Assembly (NCBI GenBank): GCA_012840485.1
Contig: DULG01000008.1
Coordinates: 1 to 36,720 of the forward strand
DNA: 36,720 bases
Direction of reading: 5' to 3'
Source: Clostridia bacterium
GTDB lineage: Bacteria > Bacillota > Thermoanaerobacteria > Thermoanaerobacterales > Thermoanaerobacteraceae
The notes under the pieces are model-generated. The model was given only the letters and a program-made list of their open reading frames with translations, was not told the DNA's origin and searched no databases. Position numbers and translations under genes: made by a program. Below are positions 8,264 to 17,334 of the stretch, in pieces; the stretch's first letter is position 1, and each line of letters begins with the position of its first letter.

Positions 8264-8264
8264 T

Positions 8265-8285
8265 ACCCTGATAAAGGGTTTTTTG
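8265..8285 (+). terminator. Weak hairpin terminator after khpB
   Basis: ACCCT (8265-8269), loop GATAA, AGGGT (8275-8279), followed by a T-run. The stem is short, so termination may be partial. Confidence 0.6.
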
Positions 8286-8295
8286 TATTTTATGA

Positions 8296-8324
8296 TTGAA
8301 AACTTAAAAAGGATGGTATATTAT
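8296..8324 (+). promoter_or_regulatory. Candidate promoter for mnmE-mnmG-rsmG
   Basis: TTGAAA (8296-8301) is followed by TATTAT (8319-8324) after 17 bases. An overlapping extended -10, TGGTATATT, is at 8314-8322. It sits directly after the khpB terminator and before mnmE. Confidence 0.5.
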
Positions 8325-8355
8325 TTTATAAGATGATTTTTGGTTGGTGATGGAA

Positions 8356-9738
8356 ATGATTTTTGATACGATTGCAGCTATTTCAACTTCTCCAGGAGAA
8401 GCAGGGATTGGAATAGTTAGGATGAGTGGAGAGGAAGCATTAAATATAATTTCAAAAATTTTCAAACCTTATAGGGCAAAAGACATAAAAAAGGTAAAAA
8501 GCCATACTTTACACTATGGACACATAATAGATCCAGAGACAGAGGAAATATACGATGAAGTTTTAGTTTCCGTTATGAAAAAACCCCATACTTATACAAG
8601 AGAGGATATAGTAGAAATAAATTGTCACGGTGGGATAGTTGTCACTTCTAAAATTTTAGAATTAATTTTAAAGCAAGGGGCTCGTTTAGCTGAACCGGGA
8701 GAATTTACAAAAAGAGCTTTTTTCAATGGAAGAATTGACTTATCTCAAGCAGAAGCAATCATAGATATAATTACTGCTAAGACTATGCTTGCCAATAGAT
8801 ATGCTCAAAAGCAGTTATCAGGCTATACAGGACAAAGGATGAAAGAGTTAAAAGACAAAATGATAGGATTGTTAGCCCATCTCTTGGCGTTGATAGATTT
8901 TCCAGAAGAAGATGTGGAAGAATTAGAGAGAAATGAAATGTTAAAAATTGCACGGGAAATAGTAAAAGATATAGAAAAGCTTATAGCATCTTCTGAGAGT
9001 GGAAGAATTATAAGAGAAGGGTTAAGGACAGCCATAATCGGAAAACCAAATGTTGGAAAATCATCTCTTTTAAATGCTTTGTTAAAAGAAAATAGGGCTA
9101 TTGTTACGGATATACCAGGTACTACAAGGGATATTATTGAGGAATATGTAAATGTGAGAGGAATTCCAATAAAACTTATTGACACGGCAGGAATTAGAGA
9201 TACAGATGAATTGGTAGAGAAAATAGGAGTTGAGAGGAGTAAAGAGGTTTTATCTGAAGCAGACCTTATTTTATTTGTATTAGATGCTTCAAGAGAATTG
9301 ACAAAAGAGGATTATGAAATTTTTGATATTTTGACGAGGAAAAATACAATTTTTGTGCTGAATAAGATTGATTTGCCCAAAAAAATTGATGAAAAAGAAT
9401 TAAAAAATCTTACCAAAGATGGTATAATGATAGAGGTTTCTACGATAAAAAAAATTGGCCTAGACCAATTAGAGAATACTATATATAATTTGGTTTTTAG
9501 AGGGGATGTAAATATTAAGGAGGAAGAATTGATTACAAATTCTAGGCACAAAGAAGCTCTTATCAATGCAAAAAAATATATGAAAAGTGTAATTGAAGGA
9601 ATTGAGAGGGGGTATAGTGAAGACTTAATTACAATAGATTTGAATGGTGCCCTTGAACAAATAGGAAAAATCACTGGAGAGACAGCGACAGAAGATGTGA
9701 TAGATCAAATTTTTGAGAGATTTTGTGTGGGAAAGTAG
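8356..9738 (+). CDS. mnmE: tRNA modification GTPase MnmE
   Basis: MnmE, with MnmG, adds the 5-carboxymethylaminomethyl (or aminomethyl) group to wobble uridine 34 of certain tRNAs. About 460 residues. The N-terminal folate-binding domain starts [20 protein letters not shown]. The GTPase domain has G1 [10 protein letters not shown]3 DTAG and G4 NKID, and the C-terminus ends in CVGK, the expected catalytic cysteine motif. In-frame starts also exist at 8344 and 8350; 8356 gives the usual family length and has GGTGAT just upstream. It overlaps the preferred mnmG start region by nothing but is only eight bases away. Confidence 0.95.
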   Translation: MIFDTIAAISTSPGEAGIGIVRMSGEEALNIISKIFKPYRAKDIKKVKSHTLHYGHIIDPETEEIYDEVLVSVMKKPHTYTREDIVEINCHGGIVVTSKILELILKQGARLAEPGEFTKRAFFNGRIDLSQAEAIIDIITAKTMLANRYAQKQLSGYTGQRMKELKDKMIGLLAHLLALIDFPEEDVEELERNEMLKIAREIVKDIEKLIASSESGRIIREGLRTAIIGKPNVGKSSLLNALLKENRAIVTDIPGTTRDIIEEYVNVRGIPIKLIDTAGIRDTDELVEKIGVERSKEVLSEADLILFVLDASRELTKEDYEIFDILTRKNTIFVLNKIDLPKKIDEKELKNLTKDGIMIEVSTIKKIGLDQLENTIYNLVFRGDVNIKEEELITNSRHKEALINAKKYMKSVIEGIERGYSEDLITIDLNGALEQIGKITGETATEDVIDQIFERFCVGK

Positions 9739-9746
9739 GTGAGAAT

Positions 9747-11648
9747 ATGAGATTTGTTGCTGGAGAATATGACGTGGCAGTTGTTGGGTTGGGACATGCT
9801 GGCAGTGAAGCAGCTCTTGCCAGCGCTAGACTTGGTCTTCAGACTGTAGGCTTTGCTACTAATTTGGATGCGATTGCTCTGATGGCTTGCAATCCCTCTA
9901 TTGGTGGTCCTGCTAAAGCTCAATTGGTAAGGGAGATAGACGCTTTAGGAGGAGAAATGGCTATAAATACGGATAAATCTTTATTGCAAATTCGCACTTT
10001 AAATACTAGTAAAGGACCTGCGGTTAGGTCTTTAAGAGCACAAGTTGACAAAAAACTTTATCAAATGAATATGAAGCACACTTTAGAAAGACAAAAAAAT
10101 CTCGATATAAAGCAGGCAGAAATTGTAGATATCTTGGTAGAAGACAATAAAGTGACAGGTGTTGTGACAAAATTAGGTGCCATATACAAGTGCAAAGCTT
10201 GCATTATCACTACCGGGACCTTTTTAAAAGGAAGAGTAATCATTGGAGAAATAAGTTTTGGCAGCGGTCCCAGTGGCCTTTTTCCTGCAAATGAGCTTTC
10301 AGAAACTTTAAAAAGATTGGGTTTTATATTGATGAGATTTAAGACAGGGACTCCGGCGAGAGTTGATAAAAGAAGTATTGATTTCTCTAAGATGGAGATA
10401 CAGCCAGGAGATGAAGTAGTCACTCCTTTTTCCTATATGCATGACAAACTTGAAATAGAACAATTGCCCTGCTGGCTTACCTATACAAATAATAGAACCC
10501 ACGAGATAATAATGGCAAATATTGACCGTTCTCCTCTTTTTAGTGGGAATATAACAGGTATTGGAGTAAGATATTGTCCCTCCATTGAAGATAAAGTTGT
10601 AAAATTTCCTCATAAAGAGAGGCATCAAATTTTTATTGAACCAGAAGGGCGAGATACTTATGAAATGTATGTCCAAGGTATGTCTTCCAGCTTACCTGAA
10701 GATGTACAGTTAGAATTTTTAAGAACAGTTCCAGGACTTGAAAACGTCAGAGTTATGAGACCTGCTTATGCTATTGAATATGACTGCATTGACCCAACTC
10801 AATTAAATGCTACATTAGAGTCTAAGAAAATTGAAGGGCTGTATTTTGCTGGACAGGTCAACGGCACTTCCGGATATGAAGAGGCAGCTGCTCAGGGGTT
10901 GATGGCAGGAATAAATGCTGCTATGAAAATTTTAAAAAAGCCTCCAGTGGTATTAGACAGGTCTCAAGCTTATGTTGGCATATTAATTGACGATTTAGTT
11001 ACAAAGGGAACAAATGAACCTTACAGAATGTTGACATCCCGATCTGAATATAGGCTGTTGTTAAGGCAGGATAATGCAGATTTGAGATTGACTGAATTAG
11101 GCCGTGATATTGGACTCGTGACAGAAGAAAGATATGAAAAGTTTTTAAAAAAGAAAATTCAATTAGAAAGAGAAATGCAAAGACTTCCAGGTGTGATGGT
11201 TAAACCAACTGATGAGGTTAATAACTTTCTTGTTTCAAAAGGAAGCACACCTTTGGTGACAGGAGTAGATTTGTATACCTTATTAAGAAGGCCAGAAATC
11301 GATTATAAATCCTCCAAGTTTTTAGATCCGAAAAGACCTGATGATATTTTGGATAGTGTTGCAGAGCAAATAGATATAAATATTAAATATGAAGGATATA
11401 TTCTAAAACAATTAAGGCAGGTAGAACATTTTAAGGCACTGGAGAATAAAAAGATTCCTGAAGATATTGATTACTATCAAATTCATGGTTTAAGCAATGA
11501 AGCCAAAGAAAAATTGACAAAAATAAAGCCTACTTCAATTGGACAGGCTTCTCGTATTTCAGGTGTTTCTCCTGCAGATATTTCTGTACTTTTAATTTAC
11601 TTACAACAGTTAAGGAGAAGCAGAGAAAATGATGAACAAATCGGTTGA
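9747..11648 (+). CDS. mnmG: tRNA uridine 5-carboxymethylaminomethyl modification enzyme MnmG (GidA)
   Basis: FAD-dependent partner of MnmE in wobble-uridine modification. 633 residues, as usual. The FAD-binding motif [10 protein letters not shown] is near residue 13, followed by the family sequence [21 protein letters not shown] second family block, [14 protein letters not shown], is near residue 370, and the C-terminal helical domain contacts MnmE and tRNA. The start is the ATG at 9747 with AGGTGAG upstream; an in-frame ATG at 9723 would overlap the mnmE end. The last 20 bases overlap rsmG. Confidence 0.97.
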   Translation: MRFVAGEYDVAVVGLGHAGSEAALASARLGLQTVGFATNLDAIALMACNPSIGGPAKAQLVREIDALGGEMAINTDKSLLQIRTLNTSKGPAVRSLRAQVDKKLYQMNMKHTLERQKNLDIKQAEIVDILVEDNKVTGVVTKLGAIYKCKACIITTGTFLKGRVIIGEISFGSGPSGLFPANELSETLKRLGFILMRFKTGTPARVDKRSIDFSKMEIQPGDEVVTPFSYMHDKLEIEQLPCWLTYTNNRTHEIIMANIDRSPLFSGNITGIGVRYCPSIEDKVVKFPHKERHQIFIEPEGRDTYEMYVQGMSSSLPEDVQLEFLRTVPGLENVRVMRPAYAIEYDCIDPTQLNATLESKKIEGLYFAGQVNGTSGYEEAAAQGLMAGINAAMKILKKPPVVLDRSQAYVGILIDDLVTKGTNEPYRMLTSRSEYRLLLRQDNADLRLTELGRDIGLVTEERYEKFLKKKIQLEREMQRLPGVMVKPTDEVNNFLVSKGSTPLVTGVDLYTLLRRPEIDYKSSKFLDPKRPDDILDSVAEQIDINIKYEGYILKQLRQVEHFKALENKKIPEDIDYYQIHGLSNEAKEKLTKIKPTSIGQASRISGVSPADISVLLIYLQQLRRSRENDEQIG

Positions 11649-12351
11649 AATTTTGGTTAAAGGAGCAGAGGAATTAGGGATATTTTTGGAAATGTTCCAT
11701 GTGGAACATTTCCAAAAATATTATTCTCTTTTGCTGGAATGGAATCAAAAAATGAATTTGACTGCAATTACTGAGGAAAAAGAAATTGTCATAAAACATT
11801 TTTTAGATAGCCTTTTTGTGATTAAAAGTGGCAAAATAAAAGGCAATGAAAAGATTATAGATGTAGGTACAGGGGCTGGTTTTCCGGCTATTCCATTAAA
11901 AATTGTATTTCCAGACTTAAAAGCTACCCTTTTGGATTCTTTGCAAAAAAGAATTAACTTTTTAGAAAGAGTTGCGAGTGAGTTAAATCTTAGGGAAATA
12001 GAATTGGTGCATGGTAGAGCAGAAGAATTAGGAAAGAACTTTGCATATAGAGAAAAATTTGACATTGCTACTGCCAGAGCGGTAGCTCCTTTAAACATTT
12101 TATTGGAATATGCTCTTCCATTTGTAAAAGTAGGTGGTTATTTTATTGCTTTAAAAGGAAAAGAAATAGAGGAAGAAGTCAAAAATAGTGGAAAATCTTT
12201 GAAAGAACTAAATGGAAAAATTGAAGAAATAATTCAAATTCCTCTTCCTTTCAGCGATATAATTCATCACCTAATAATTATAGAAAAGGAAGGAACTTGC
12301 CCTTTAAAATATCCTAGAAGATCAAATGTCATAAAAAGAACACCTTTATGA
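11629..12351 (+). CDS. rsmG: 16S rRNA (guanine527-N7)-methyltransferase RsmG
   Basis: RsmG (GidB) uses S-adenosylmethionine to methylate G527 of 16S rRNA. 240 residues. The AdoMet motif [13 protein letters not shown] is near residue 80 and the conserved [14 protein letters not shown] near 145. The start overlaps mnmG by 20 bases; ATG at 11629 or 11632 is possible. An oddity is the stretch MFHVEHF near residue 22: its DNA is a parS-like palindrome (11693-11708), so this part of the N-terminus serves both as protein and as a partition site. A long hairpin follows the gene. Confidence 0.95.
   Translation: MMNKSVEILVKGAEELGIFLEMFHVEHFQKYYSLLLEWNQKMNLTAITEEKEIVIKHFLDSLFVIKSGKIKGNEKIIDVGTGAGFPAIPLKIVFPDLKATLLDSLQKRINFLERVASELNLREIELVHGRAEELGKNFAYREKFDIATARAVAPLNILLEYALPFVKVGGYFIALKGKEIEEEVKNSGKSLKELNGKIEEIIQIPLPFSDIIHHLIIIEKEGTCPLKYPRRSNVIKRTPL
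11693..11708. promoter_or_regulatory. parS: parS-like ParB/Spo0J binding site inside rsmG
   Basis: TGTTCCATGTGGAACA differs from the ideal palindrome of the parS family (TGTTNCACGTGAAACA type) only at centre and arm variants. The symmetry extends to 11681-11720: all 20 base pairs except the central one match. The same 16-mer recurs at 14186. ParB is encoded at 15074. Confidence 0.85.
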
Positions 12352-12352
12352 T

Positions 12353-12416
12353 AGTCTTCACTTTTATAGCAAGTCCTGTGAAAAACTCATTTACTCATAA
12401 AAGTAGAAGACTTTTT
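12353..12416 (+). terminator. Long hairpin after rsmG
   Basis: Arm AGTCTTCACTTTTAT (12353-12367) pairs with ATAAAAGTAGAAGACT (12397-12412), with one bulged base and a loop of about 29 bases, followed by TTTTTATTTTT. Likely the terminator of mnmE-mnmG-rsmG. The remainder of the gap up to 12540 shows nothing else convincing. Confidence 0.7.
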
Positions 12417-12542
12417 ATTTTTGAGAGGTTGATCGCTAGTTTAGACTGTAAAATTATTAGTTCAAGCTATACAAAACATCACCAACCTATTAAGTTTTGA
12501 CACATATTTATTACAAAAGAAACGGATTTAGAAAAGAATTTA

Positions 12543-12551
12543 TGATATAAT
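12543..12551 (+). promoter_or_regulatory. Extended -10 promoter for the Nudix gene
   Basis: TGATATAAT is a perfect extended -10, 33 bases before the start codon. No good -35 is at the right distance, which is common for extended -10 promoters. Confidence 0.5.
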
Positions 12552-12584
12552 TTTTATATATAAAATTGGAATGAGGGAAATAAA

Positions 12585-13031
12585 ATGACAAACTTTAGAG
12601 CGAGCTTTTTAGTAGCTAGAGTTGTTATTGTGGAAGATGGAAAGGTTCTTTTAGTAAAGCATCAGCAGGGAGATAAGATAGCATGGGTTTTTCCTGGCGG
12701 AAGGGTAGAGGAAAATGAGTCGGTAGCAGCTGCTGCTATAAGGGAGTGTAAGGAAGAAACAGGTTATGATGTAGAATTACACGGAGTGTGTTACATTCAA
12801 GAGTACGATATTTTTTATGTGACATATTTTTATTCTTCTATTATTGGGGGGAAATTAGCTTTAGGGAGAGATCCAGAATTACCGGAGGGGAAGCAGATTT
12901 TAAAAGAAGTAAAATGGGTACCTTTTAAAGAATTGACGAACTATCCAGTTTATCCTCAAAAACTGGTACAGCTCATTCAAAATAAAAGTTTTTTGGAATG
13001 TTTTATTCCTATTCCTGAAAGTTTTTTATAA
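12585..13031 (+). CDS. Nudix hydrolase
   Basis: Nudix hydrolase, cleaving a nucleoside diphosphate linked to some group; the substrate cannot be told. 148 residues. The Nudix box is complete at about residues 44-67: GGRVEENES...RECKEETGY fits GX5EX7REUXEEXGU. The rest is the usual beta-grasp-like fold with VKWVPFKEL near residue 110. The ATG follows GAGGG. The gene stands alone between the rsmG terminator and noc, and is not part of the standard Bacillus origin order. An NTP-sanitising role is only a guess. Confidence 0.9.
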   Translation: MTNFRASFLVARVVIVEDGKVLLVKHQQGDKIAWVFPGGRVEENESVAAAAIRECKEETGYDVELHGVCYIQEYDIFYVTYFYSSIIGGKLALGRDPELPEGKQILKEVKWVPFKELTNYPVYPQKLVQLIQNKSFLECFIPIPESFL

Positions 13032-13123
13032 TTCTAACAATATATTTGAATTTAAGGAGGATTTTTACATTATTTGTCGAATATATTATGTAGGTGATAA
13101 TAGGGATTTAAAAAGCGGGGTGC

Positions 13124-13939
13124 ATGAAAGTGTTGTCCAGTAAAATACAAGAGATTTTTTATTTGCCAATCGACTCTATTAGACCGAATCCATATCAGCC
13201 TAGAAAAAATTTTGACATAAAAAATCTGCAAGAATTAGCAGAATCGATTAAGGCTTATGGGGTATTGCAGCCTATTACTGTAAGAATGCTAAATAACAAT
13301 TCATATGAATTAGTAGCTGGAGAAAGAAGATTGAAGGCTTCAAAATTAGCTGGACTTACAGAAATACCGGCAATAATTGTGAATGCTCAAGAGGAAGACG
13401 CTGCTATCTTAGCTTTAATTGAAAATTTGCAGAGAGAAAATTTAAATTTTATTGAAGAAGCAGAAGGATATTATAATTTAATAAATGACCACCATTTGAC
13501 CCAGGAACAACTGGCTAAAATGTTAGGGAAAAGCCAATCCACAATTGCTAATAAGTTAAGGATTTTGAAACTGAGCCGGGAAATAAAAGAACAGCTGTTA
13601 GAAAATGATTTAACAGAAAGACATGCAAGAGCTCTTTTGAGGCTTCCTGACGAAGAATTGCAGAAAAAAGCATTGGAGACTATCATAAAGAAAAAATTAA
13701 ATGTGAGCCAAACAGAAAAATTAGTACAAGGTATAATTGATAAAATCACTAAGCAGCAAGAGGAGGCAAAAAAAGTTAACAAAAAGACAATGATGAAATT
13801 TTATAAGGATATGCGAATTTTTGTCAATACGGTAAAACAGGCGGTAGACCTCATGAAAAAATCTGGTGTGCCAGCAGAATATGTAGAAAATGAAAGTGAA
13901 GAATACCTTGAGTTTGTTATAAAGATCCCTAAAATGTAA
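13124..13939 (+). CDS. noc: Nucleoid occlusion protein Noc (ParB paralogue)
   Basis: A ParB-family DNA-binding CTPase of 271 residues. It has the ParB N-terminal domain with VAGERRLKASKLAGL (the box that holds CTP in the family), the ENLQRENLNFIEEAEGY segment and a central helix-turn-helix (LTQEQLAKMLGKSQSTIANKL). I call it Noc rather than ParB because it lies directly before soj-parB, as in B. subtilis, and lacks the KKGLGRGLQALIP N-terminus that ParB carries to contact Soj. Noc stops division over the nucleoid. No clear Noc-binding palindrome was found nearby. The start follows a weak GGGGTG site. Confidence 0.88.
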   Translation: MKVLSSKIQEIFYLPIDSIRPNPYQPRKNFDIKNLQELAESIKAYGVLQPITVRMLNNNSYELVAGERRLKASKLAGLTEIPAIIVNAQEEDAAILALIENLQRENLNFIEEAEGYYNLINDHHLTQEQLAKMLGKSQSTIANKLRILKLSREIKEQLLENDLTERHARALLRLPDEELQKKALETIIKKKLNVSQTEKLVQGIIDKITKQQEEAKKVNKKTMMKFYKDMRIFVNTVKQAVDLMKKSGVPAEYVENESEEYLEFVIKIPKM

Positions 13940-14185
13940 AGTTACCGCCCAACTCAGATTCTGCTAGGGTTCTTGGTTCCTTAAGCCTTACTTCAGAGGT
14001 CAGCCTTAGAATCTTTGTTTCCGACCCCCTACATCTTTTGTTTTTTTAATTTTTTCAGTACTTAAATAACGATGTTATATAAAAAGCAAAGAAATAATAG
14101 TAAGTTTATTTGAGTACCAGGTACTCCAGTACTGAGCTTTATTAGAATGTCAGCAACCTATAAAGTTTTATATATACCCTCTTAA
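13940..14185. other. noc-soj intergenic region with structured sequence
   Basis: No gene. Two structures stand out. Within 13950-14030, AGATTCT near 13956 pairs with AGAATCT near 14008 around a GC-richer middle with GGTTCTTGGTTCC, and T-rich sequence follows (14035-14056), which could be a terminator or a small structured RNA. At 14112-14126 GAGTACC-A-GGTACTC is a perfect 15-bp odd palindrome that may be an operator. I recognise neither as a known family. Confidence 0.35.
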
Positions 14186-14201
14186 TGTTCCATGTGGAAC
14201 A
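14186..14201. promoter_or_regulatory. parS: parS-like site overlapping the soj promoter
   Basis: TGTTCCATGTGGAACA is identical to the site within rsmG. It covers the position where a -35 would lie for the extended -10 at 14215-14223, so ParB bound here should repress its own operon as well as take part in segregation. Confidence 0.85.
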
Positions 14202-14214
14202 ATGCCATAAAGAA

Positions 14215-14223
14215 TGGTATAAT
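14215..14223 (+). promoter_or_regulatory. Extended -10 promoter for soj-parB
   Basis: TGGTATAAT is a perfect extended -10. The -35 position (14195-14200) reads TGGAAC and lies inside the parS-like palindrome. The soj start is 59 bases downstream. Confidence 0.65.
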
Positions 14224-14282
14224 AAACATATAAATTCTTAACCTTTTCATAGATGACGCATATTATAAAAGGGGGTGGAAAA

Positions 14283-15050
14283 ATGGGCAAAATCGTTGCC
14301 ATAACAAATCAAAAGGGTGGGGTAGGTAAAACAACTACTACTATTAATTTGGGATATTCATTGGCTCTACAAGGGAAAAAAGTCTTATGTGTAGATATTG
14401 ATCCTCAAAGCAATATGACAAGTGGCTTTGGAATAAATCCATCTTCTCTAAAGCATACGATCTATACAGTTTTGATAGATGAAGAAGACATTAAAAGTGC
14501 AATAATACATTTAGAAGATATAAATGTCTCAATCGTCCCTTCTAGCATTCAGCTAGCAGGTGCGGAGATTGAATTAGTTCCTATGCTTTCACGAGAATAC
14601 AAATTAAAAAATGCTTTACTTCCAATTAAAGAAGAATATGATTATATTTTAATAGATTGTCCTCCTTCTCTTGGCCTCTTGACTATAAATGCTCTTACAG
14701 CGGCTGACTCGGTGATCGTTCCAATTCAGTGTGAATATTATGCATTGGAAGGACTTACCCAACTTATGAATACTATTAATCTTGTAAAAAAGAGTTTAAA
14801 TTCAGCGTTAGAAATAGAAGGCGTTGTTCTTACGATGTTTAATGCGCGAACAAATCTCTCTATACAGGTAGTAGATGAAGTAAAAAAATTTTTCAAAGAT
14901 AAAGTTTATAAAACCATAATACCGAGGAATATTCGATTAGGGGAAGCACCAAGTTTTGGAAAACCGATTTCGTTGTATGATCCAAATTCGAAGGGAGCAG
15001 AAGCATATGATGAATTAGCTCTAGAAGTTATTGAGAGAGCAAATATATAA
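14283..15050 (+). CDS. soj: Chromosome partitioning ATPase Soj (ParA)
   Basis: ParA-type ATPase acting with ParB at parS to segregate origins and, in Bacillus, to control DnaA. 255 residues. It carries the deviant Walker A KGGVGKTTTT near residue 12, the DIDPQSNMT motif near 40 and DYILIDCPPSLGLLT near 117. The ATG at 14283 follows a strong GGGGGTGG site; an in-frame ATG at 14253 lacks one and would add unrelated residues. parB follows after 23 bases in the same operon. Confidence 0.97.
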   Translation: MGKIVAITNQKGGVGKTTTTINLGYSLALQGKKVLCVDIDPQSNMTSGFGINPSSLKHTIYTVLIDEEDIKSAIIHLEDINVSIVPSSIQLAGAEIELVPMLSREYKLKNALLPIKEEYDYILIDCPPSLGLLTINALTAADSVIVPIQCEYYALEGLTQLMNTINLVKKSLNSALEIEGVVLTMFNARTNLSIQVVDEVKKFFKDKVYKTIIPRNIRLGEAPSFGKPISLYDPNSKGAEAYDELALEVIERANI

Positions 15051-15073
15051 GTAATCTAAAAGGTGGTGAGGAA

Positions 15074-15934
15074 ATGGCTTCTAAAAAGGGATTAGGAAGA
15101 GGTTTGCAAGCACTTATACCTGAGTATCAAACAGAAGAAATCGGCAGTATAGAAACTTTAAATATCGCAGATATATTTCCAAATCAGTACCAACCGAGAA
15201 AAAACTTCGATGAAGAGAGCCTAAATGAATTGGCTGAATCTATAAAAGAACACGGAATTATTCAACCTATCATAGTGAGAAGATCACAAGATAGATATGA
15301 AATAGTAGCAGGAGAAAGGCGATGGAGAGCGGCCAAAATAGCGGGTCTTTCAGAAATACCTGCCATCGTTAAGGATTTTGATGACCTCAAAGTTATGGAA
15401 ATAGCTTTGATTGAAAATTTGCAGAGAGAAGATTTGAATCCTATAGAAGAAGCTAGAGCTTATAAAGCTTTGATGGAGCAGTTTAATTTGACGCAAGAAG
15501 AAATTTCCAAAAGAGTTGGAAAAAGCCGGTCTTCAATTGCCAACAGTATAAGGCTATTAAATCTTGAGGACAAAGTACAAGAAATGGTAGCAAGAGGGGA
15601 TATAACTATAGGCCATGCAAAAGTTATTCTTGCCTTAGATAATAAGGCTTTACAATATGAAGCAGCTAAAAAAATTGTTACAGAATCCTTAAATGTGAGA
15701 GATACAGAAAATTTAGTAAAAAATCTCTTAAATAAAGGAGCAAAGGTTCCTAAAAAACAAAGAGCGGATAGATTGCAAGCATATTTTAAGGAAATTGAAG
15801 AAAATCTATGTAGGTTTTTTGGCACTAAAGTAAAAATTATACAAAGAAATAAAGAGAAGGGTTTAATTCAAATTGAGTATTATAATGAAGAAGATCTAAC
15901 AAGAATTTTGGATATAATTTATGAGAAAGAATAA
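15074..15934 (+). CDS. parB: Chromosome partitioning protein ParB (Spo0J)
   Basis: ParB CTPase that loads at parS and slides or bridges along DNA. 286 residues. The N-terminal KKGLGRGLQALIP is the Soj-contact motif. The CTP-binding box VAGERRWRAAKIAGL is near residue 80, ENLQREDLNPIEEARAY near 115 and the parS-reading helix-turn-helix LTQEEISKRVGKSRSSIANS near 142. A C-terminal dimer domain follows. The ATG follows AGGTGGTGAGG. Two matching sites at 11693 and 14186 are its likely targets. A long hairpin follows. Confidence 0.97.
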   Translation: MASKKGLGRGLQALIPEYQTEEIGSIETLNIADIFPNQYQPRKNFDEESLNELAESIKEHGIIQPIIVRRSQDRYEIVAGERRWRAAKIAGLSEIPAIVKDFDDLKVMEIALIENLQREDLNPIEEARAYKALMEQFNLTQEEISKRVGKSRSSIANSIRLLNLEDKVQEMVARGDITIGHAKVILALDNKALQYEAAKKIVTESLNVRDTENLVKNLLNKGAKVPKKQRADRLQAYFKEIEENLCRFFGTKVKIIQRNKEKGLIQIEYYNEEDLTRILDIIYEKE

Positions 15935-15941
15935 AAACAAT

Positions 15942-16015
15942 GTCTCTGCTTTTATAGGGAAATAGATGCGGAACTCTCAGAAAAAGGTTCCAAATCTATA
16001 AAAGCAGGGACTTTT
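15942..16015 (+). terminator. Long branched hairpin after parB
   Basis: GTCTCTGCTTTTATAG (15942-15957) pairs with CTATAAAAGCAGGGAC (15996-16011) with a single G-U pair. Inside, GGAAC (15970-15974) pairs with GTTCC (15987-15991). TTTT follows. Most likely the soj-parB terminator, but the inner stem is more than a terminator needs. Confidence 0.7.
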
Positions 16016-16173
16016 AAATTATGCTTTAAGTTTTTCTGGAAAATAAAAGTTTTAGTAAGTTTTTTGTTGCTAATGGTGAAAAATAAATATAAAATATAGT
16101 TAGGAGCACGAATACCAGGATTGAATAATAATATAGTTAAAGAAGGAATATAGAAGAAGAGGAGATAAAAATT

Positions 16174-17316
16174 ATGATTTATTTTGACAATGCTGCTACT
16201 TCTTGGCCTAAGCCTGAGGCAGTGTACAAAGAGGTGGGAAAGGTTTTAAGAAACTGCGGGAATCCTGGAAGAGGTGGTCACAAATTGTCTTTAGAATCAG
16301 GGAGAGTTATTTTTGAAGCTCGCCAAGAGATATGTAGCATGTTCAATATTAAAAATTTTCTAAGAGTAGTATTTACCTCCAATACAACAGAAGCATTAAA
16401 TATAGCCTTAAAAGGAATTTTAAAAGAAGGAGACCATGTAATAACTTCTAGTATGGAACACAATTCTATGATAAGACCCCTTATGGCTTTAAAAGATAAG
16501 GGAGTAGAAGTGACACTTGTACAAGGAGATATAGAAGGGAAAATTGACCCAGAAGATATAAAAAAATCTATAAAAAAAAATACAAAAATGATTGCAATAA
16601 CCCATGCTTCAAACGTTACGGGGACAATAATGCCTGTTGAGGAAATAGGAAATATTGCCCGGGAAATGAATTTAATTTTTTTAGTAGATGCTGCTCAGAC
16701 GGCAGGAGTTTTGCCAATAGATGTCGAAAAATATAATATAGATCTTTTGGCATTTGCAGGACACAAGGGACTTTATGGCCCACAGGGTACAGGAGGATTA
16801 TATGTAAGAGAAGGACTTGAGGTTTTTCCTCTTAAAGAAGGAGGAACAGGTAGCAAGTCAGAGTCTATTTATCAACCAGATTTAATGCCTGACAAACTTG
16901 AAAGTGGTACTCCGAATACACCGGGGATTGCAGGGTTAAAAGAAGGAGTAAGATTTATAAAAAGTGTAGGAATAGATGCTGTATATCGTCATGAAAAAAA
17001 GCTTACCCAAATGTTGATTGATGGGTTAAAAGAAATAAAGGGTATCAAAATTTATGGTCCTCACAAGATAGAAGATAGAGTAGGAGTAGTATCAATAACT
17101 TTAGAAGATAGAGATGTAGGGGAAATAAGCTATATTTTAGATAGGAATTTTGATATAGCAACGAGAGCAGGTCTGCATTGCGCTGCAGTAGCCCATTCTA
17201 CAATTGGAACGATAAAAAGTGGGACTTTAAGATTTGGAATAGGGTATTTCAATACGGAAGATGAGGTGCAAAAAGTCATAAAAGCTATGGAGATGATTTC
17301 ACAAAATACTTTGTGA
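16174..17316 (+). CDS. Cysteine desulfurase-like PLP enzyme (NifS/SufS family)
   Basis: Class-V aminotransferase fold enzyme of 380 residues, of the cysteine desulfurase/selenocysteine lyase type. MIYFDNAATSWPKP starts it, the PLP-binding lysine is in FAGHKGLYGPQGTGG near residue 200, and the likely persulfide cysteine is in RAGLHCAAVAHSTIGT near 337. The histidine in TSSMEHNSMIRP (near 97) also fits. This matches the subfamily found alone in clostridia, without an adjacent IscU/SufU scaffold gene, so the sulfur acceptor is unknown. An AGAGGAG site precedes the ATG. It stands 18 bases before the DUF4446 gene. Confidence 0.9.
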   Translation: MIYFDNAATSWPKPEAVYKEVGKVLRNCGNPGRGGHKLSLESGRVIFEARQEICSMFNIKNFLRVVFTSNTTEALNIALKGILKEGDHVITSSMEHNSMIRPLMALKDKGVEVTLVQGDIEGKIDPEDIKKSIKKNTKMIAITHASNVTGTIMPVEEIGNIAREMNLIFLVDAAQTAGVLPIDVEKYNIDLLAFAGHKGLYGPQGTGGLYVREGLEVFPLKEGGTGSKSESIYQPDLMPDKLESGTPNTPGIAGLKEGVRFIKSVGIDAVYRHEKKLTQMLIDGLKEIKGIKIYGPHKIEDRVGVVSITLEDRDVGEISYILDRNFDIATRAGLHCAAVAHSTIGTIKSGTLRFGIGYFNTEDEVQKVIKAMEMISQNTL

Positions 17317-17334
17317 CAATTGGAGGAGAGTTAT

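Noticed and set aside
12497-12502. TTGACA as a -35 for the Nudix gene
   Set aside because: No -10 lies at a workable distance; the extended -10 at 12543 is too far downstream.
13940-14056. Possible 6S, SRP or T-box RNA between noc and soj
   Set aside because: None of the diagnostic motifs of these families is present; reported only as an unexplained structure.
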